Shown here: positions 6,269 to 6,804 of the stretch, one piece after another | Numbering within the stretch: position 1 is the stretch's first letter | How the letters are laid out: each line of letters opens with the position of its first letter | Source of the DNA: JBAZCO01 sp041654915 | GTDB lineage: Bacteria > Bacillota > Clostridia > Christensenellales > DTU072 | Assembly: GCA_041654915.1 (NCBI GenBank) | Contig: JBAZCO010000094.1 | Coordinates: 1-6,804 of the forward strand | DNA: 6,804 nt | Direction of reading: 5' to 3' | Translations under genes and position numbers: made by a program | Notes under the pieces: generated by a model | What the model saw: the letters and a program-made list of their open reading frames with translations, nothing else | What the model was told of the DNA's origin: nothing | Databases searched by the model: none

Positions 6269-6298
6269 TTGCCAAAACAAAAGCAATAAAATCATATT
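6269..6298 (+). promoter_or_regulatory. Possible weak promoter before the membrane-protein gene
   Basis: In the 130-nt gap (6223-6352), TTGCCA (6269-6274, one mismatch to TTGACA) is followed after 18 bp by CATATT (6293-6298, two mismatches to TATAAT). An alternative -10, TATAAA (6304-6309), has no matching -35. I found no terminator hairpin in this gap, so transcription could also continue from the preceding gene. Confidence 0.25.
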
Positions 6299-6352
6299 GA
6301 ATGTATAAAACTCACCCAACTCACTCAAAATATATTCAAGAGGTGATTATAT

Positions 6353-6804
6353 ATGATAAGTATGATAATATTAGGCGCATTAGGGCTTATGGTTATCTTA
6401 GGGCTTGCAAAGCTAGTCCTCAAAGATTTCCGCTTGGGCGCAATAGCAACTGTGATATTTCTAGCTTTAGTAATAGGGCTTAACTTTATACCTACACTCA
6501 ATATAGGCGGTTTTTACTTTAGGGTAGGAACGCTAATTTTTTGTCTTGGCGTGATAGCAATGTTCTTTGTATACGGCAGATTTGTTACCCAAATGACAGC
6601 GCTTGCAATCGCTCTTATTTTGGGCGGACTAGCGTATGCGGGAACAAGGCTTGCAATGTTAGCGGGCAACTCATTCTTTGCAGACACCAATTTTGCCTAT
6701 GCTCTTATTATAGGCACACTAGCGTTTCTCTTTACCCGAAACGGCAAATATAGCTTTATTGTTAGTGCGGGAGCAATGCTAATACTCAATATGTTGGTGC
6801 AAAT
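6353..6804 (+). CDS. Polytopic membrane protein, 3' end outside the window (partial)
   Basis: An ATG at 6353, preceded by a strong GAGGTG site (6340-6345, 7-nt spacing), opens a frame that runs without a stop for 150 codons to the window edge. The product is very hydrophobic with about six predicted membrane segments at roughly residues 3-22, 28-46, 53-74, 82-104, 112-128 and 132-149; there is no cleavable signal site. Charged residues are few and lie in loops (KDFR at 24-27, TRNGK at 128-132). The central PTLNIGGFYFRVG (47-59) and the later FTRNGK followed by a small-residue helix recall the layout of DUF1614 membrane proteins, but that is a memory-based guess. Function is unknown. The hydrophobic amino-acid bias and good ribosome-binding site make this frame far more credible than the short overlapping frames at 6301-6483 and 6541-6753. 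Confidence 0.8.
   Translation, partial: MISMIILGALGLMVILGLAKLVLKDFRLGAIATVIFLALVIGLNFIPTLNIGGFYFRVGTLIFCLGVIAMFFVYGRFVTQMTALAIALILGGLAYAGTRLAMLAGNSFFADTNFAYALIIGTLAFLFTRNGKYSFIVSAGAMLILNMLVQ

Noticed and set aside
6310..6326. Repeated ACTCA units before the membrane-protein gene
   Set aside because: Two or three copies of a 4-5 base word in low-complexity sequence; too short to support a repeat or operator call.
6301..6483. Short plus-strand frame starting at ATG 6301
   Set aside because: It overlaps the well-supported membrane-protein frame from 6353, has a mixed composition, and has no ribosome-binding site.

Overview
The window looks like chromosomal housekeeping DNA from a low-to-mid GC member of the Bacillota, most likely an uncultured Clostridia-type organism. 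The reasons are a single-domain RNase J with a TTG start, strong purine-rich Shine-Dalgarno sites, sigma-A-type promoters with consensus -10 boxes in AT-rich spacers, frequent ATA/CTA codons, and a short SerA paired with SerC. This assignment is inference; no rRNA or marker gene is present to test it.

Left part (1-2563). A C-terminal scrap of a membrane-anchored protein enters on the + strand and stops at 68. It converges with a minus-strand serC-serA operon. One perfect 13-bp hairpin with A/T tracts on both sides (98-141) can terminate both directions. serC and serA are 34 nt apart and carry the first two steps of phosphorylated serine biosynthesis. A near-consensus promoter (TAGACA, 17 bp, TATAAT) lies just upstream of serC. 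No serB-like phosphatase is visible in the window.

Middle part (2564-5033). A stand-alone sugar-1-phosphate nucleotidyltransferase (minus strand, true start at 3256) diverges from an RNase J gene (plus strand, TTG start at 3387). Their intergenic region carries a clear promoter for RNase J and two near-identical 11-bp direct repeats exactly 30 bp apart, a good candidate for a shared control site.

Right part (5034-6804). RNase J is followed, co-directionally, by a 366-residue GT-B-like protein. It resembles the MurG/UgtP (diacylglycerol glycosyltransferase) family but has lost the usual donor-binding signature; it has its own extended -10 promoter. The last gene is a polytopic membrane protein that starts at 6353 and runs off the end of the window.

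No tRNA, rRNA, CRISPR array, insertion sequence or phage gene was recognised, and no gene-free stretch exceeds 300 bases. The most unusual item is the degenerate glycosyltransferase-like protein; the rest is conventional metabolism and RNA turnover. I do not see convincing evidence of a wholly new multi-gene system.
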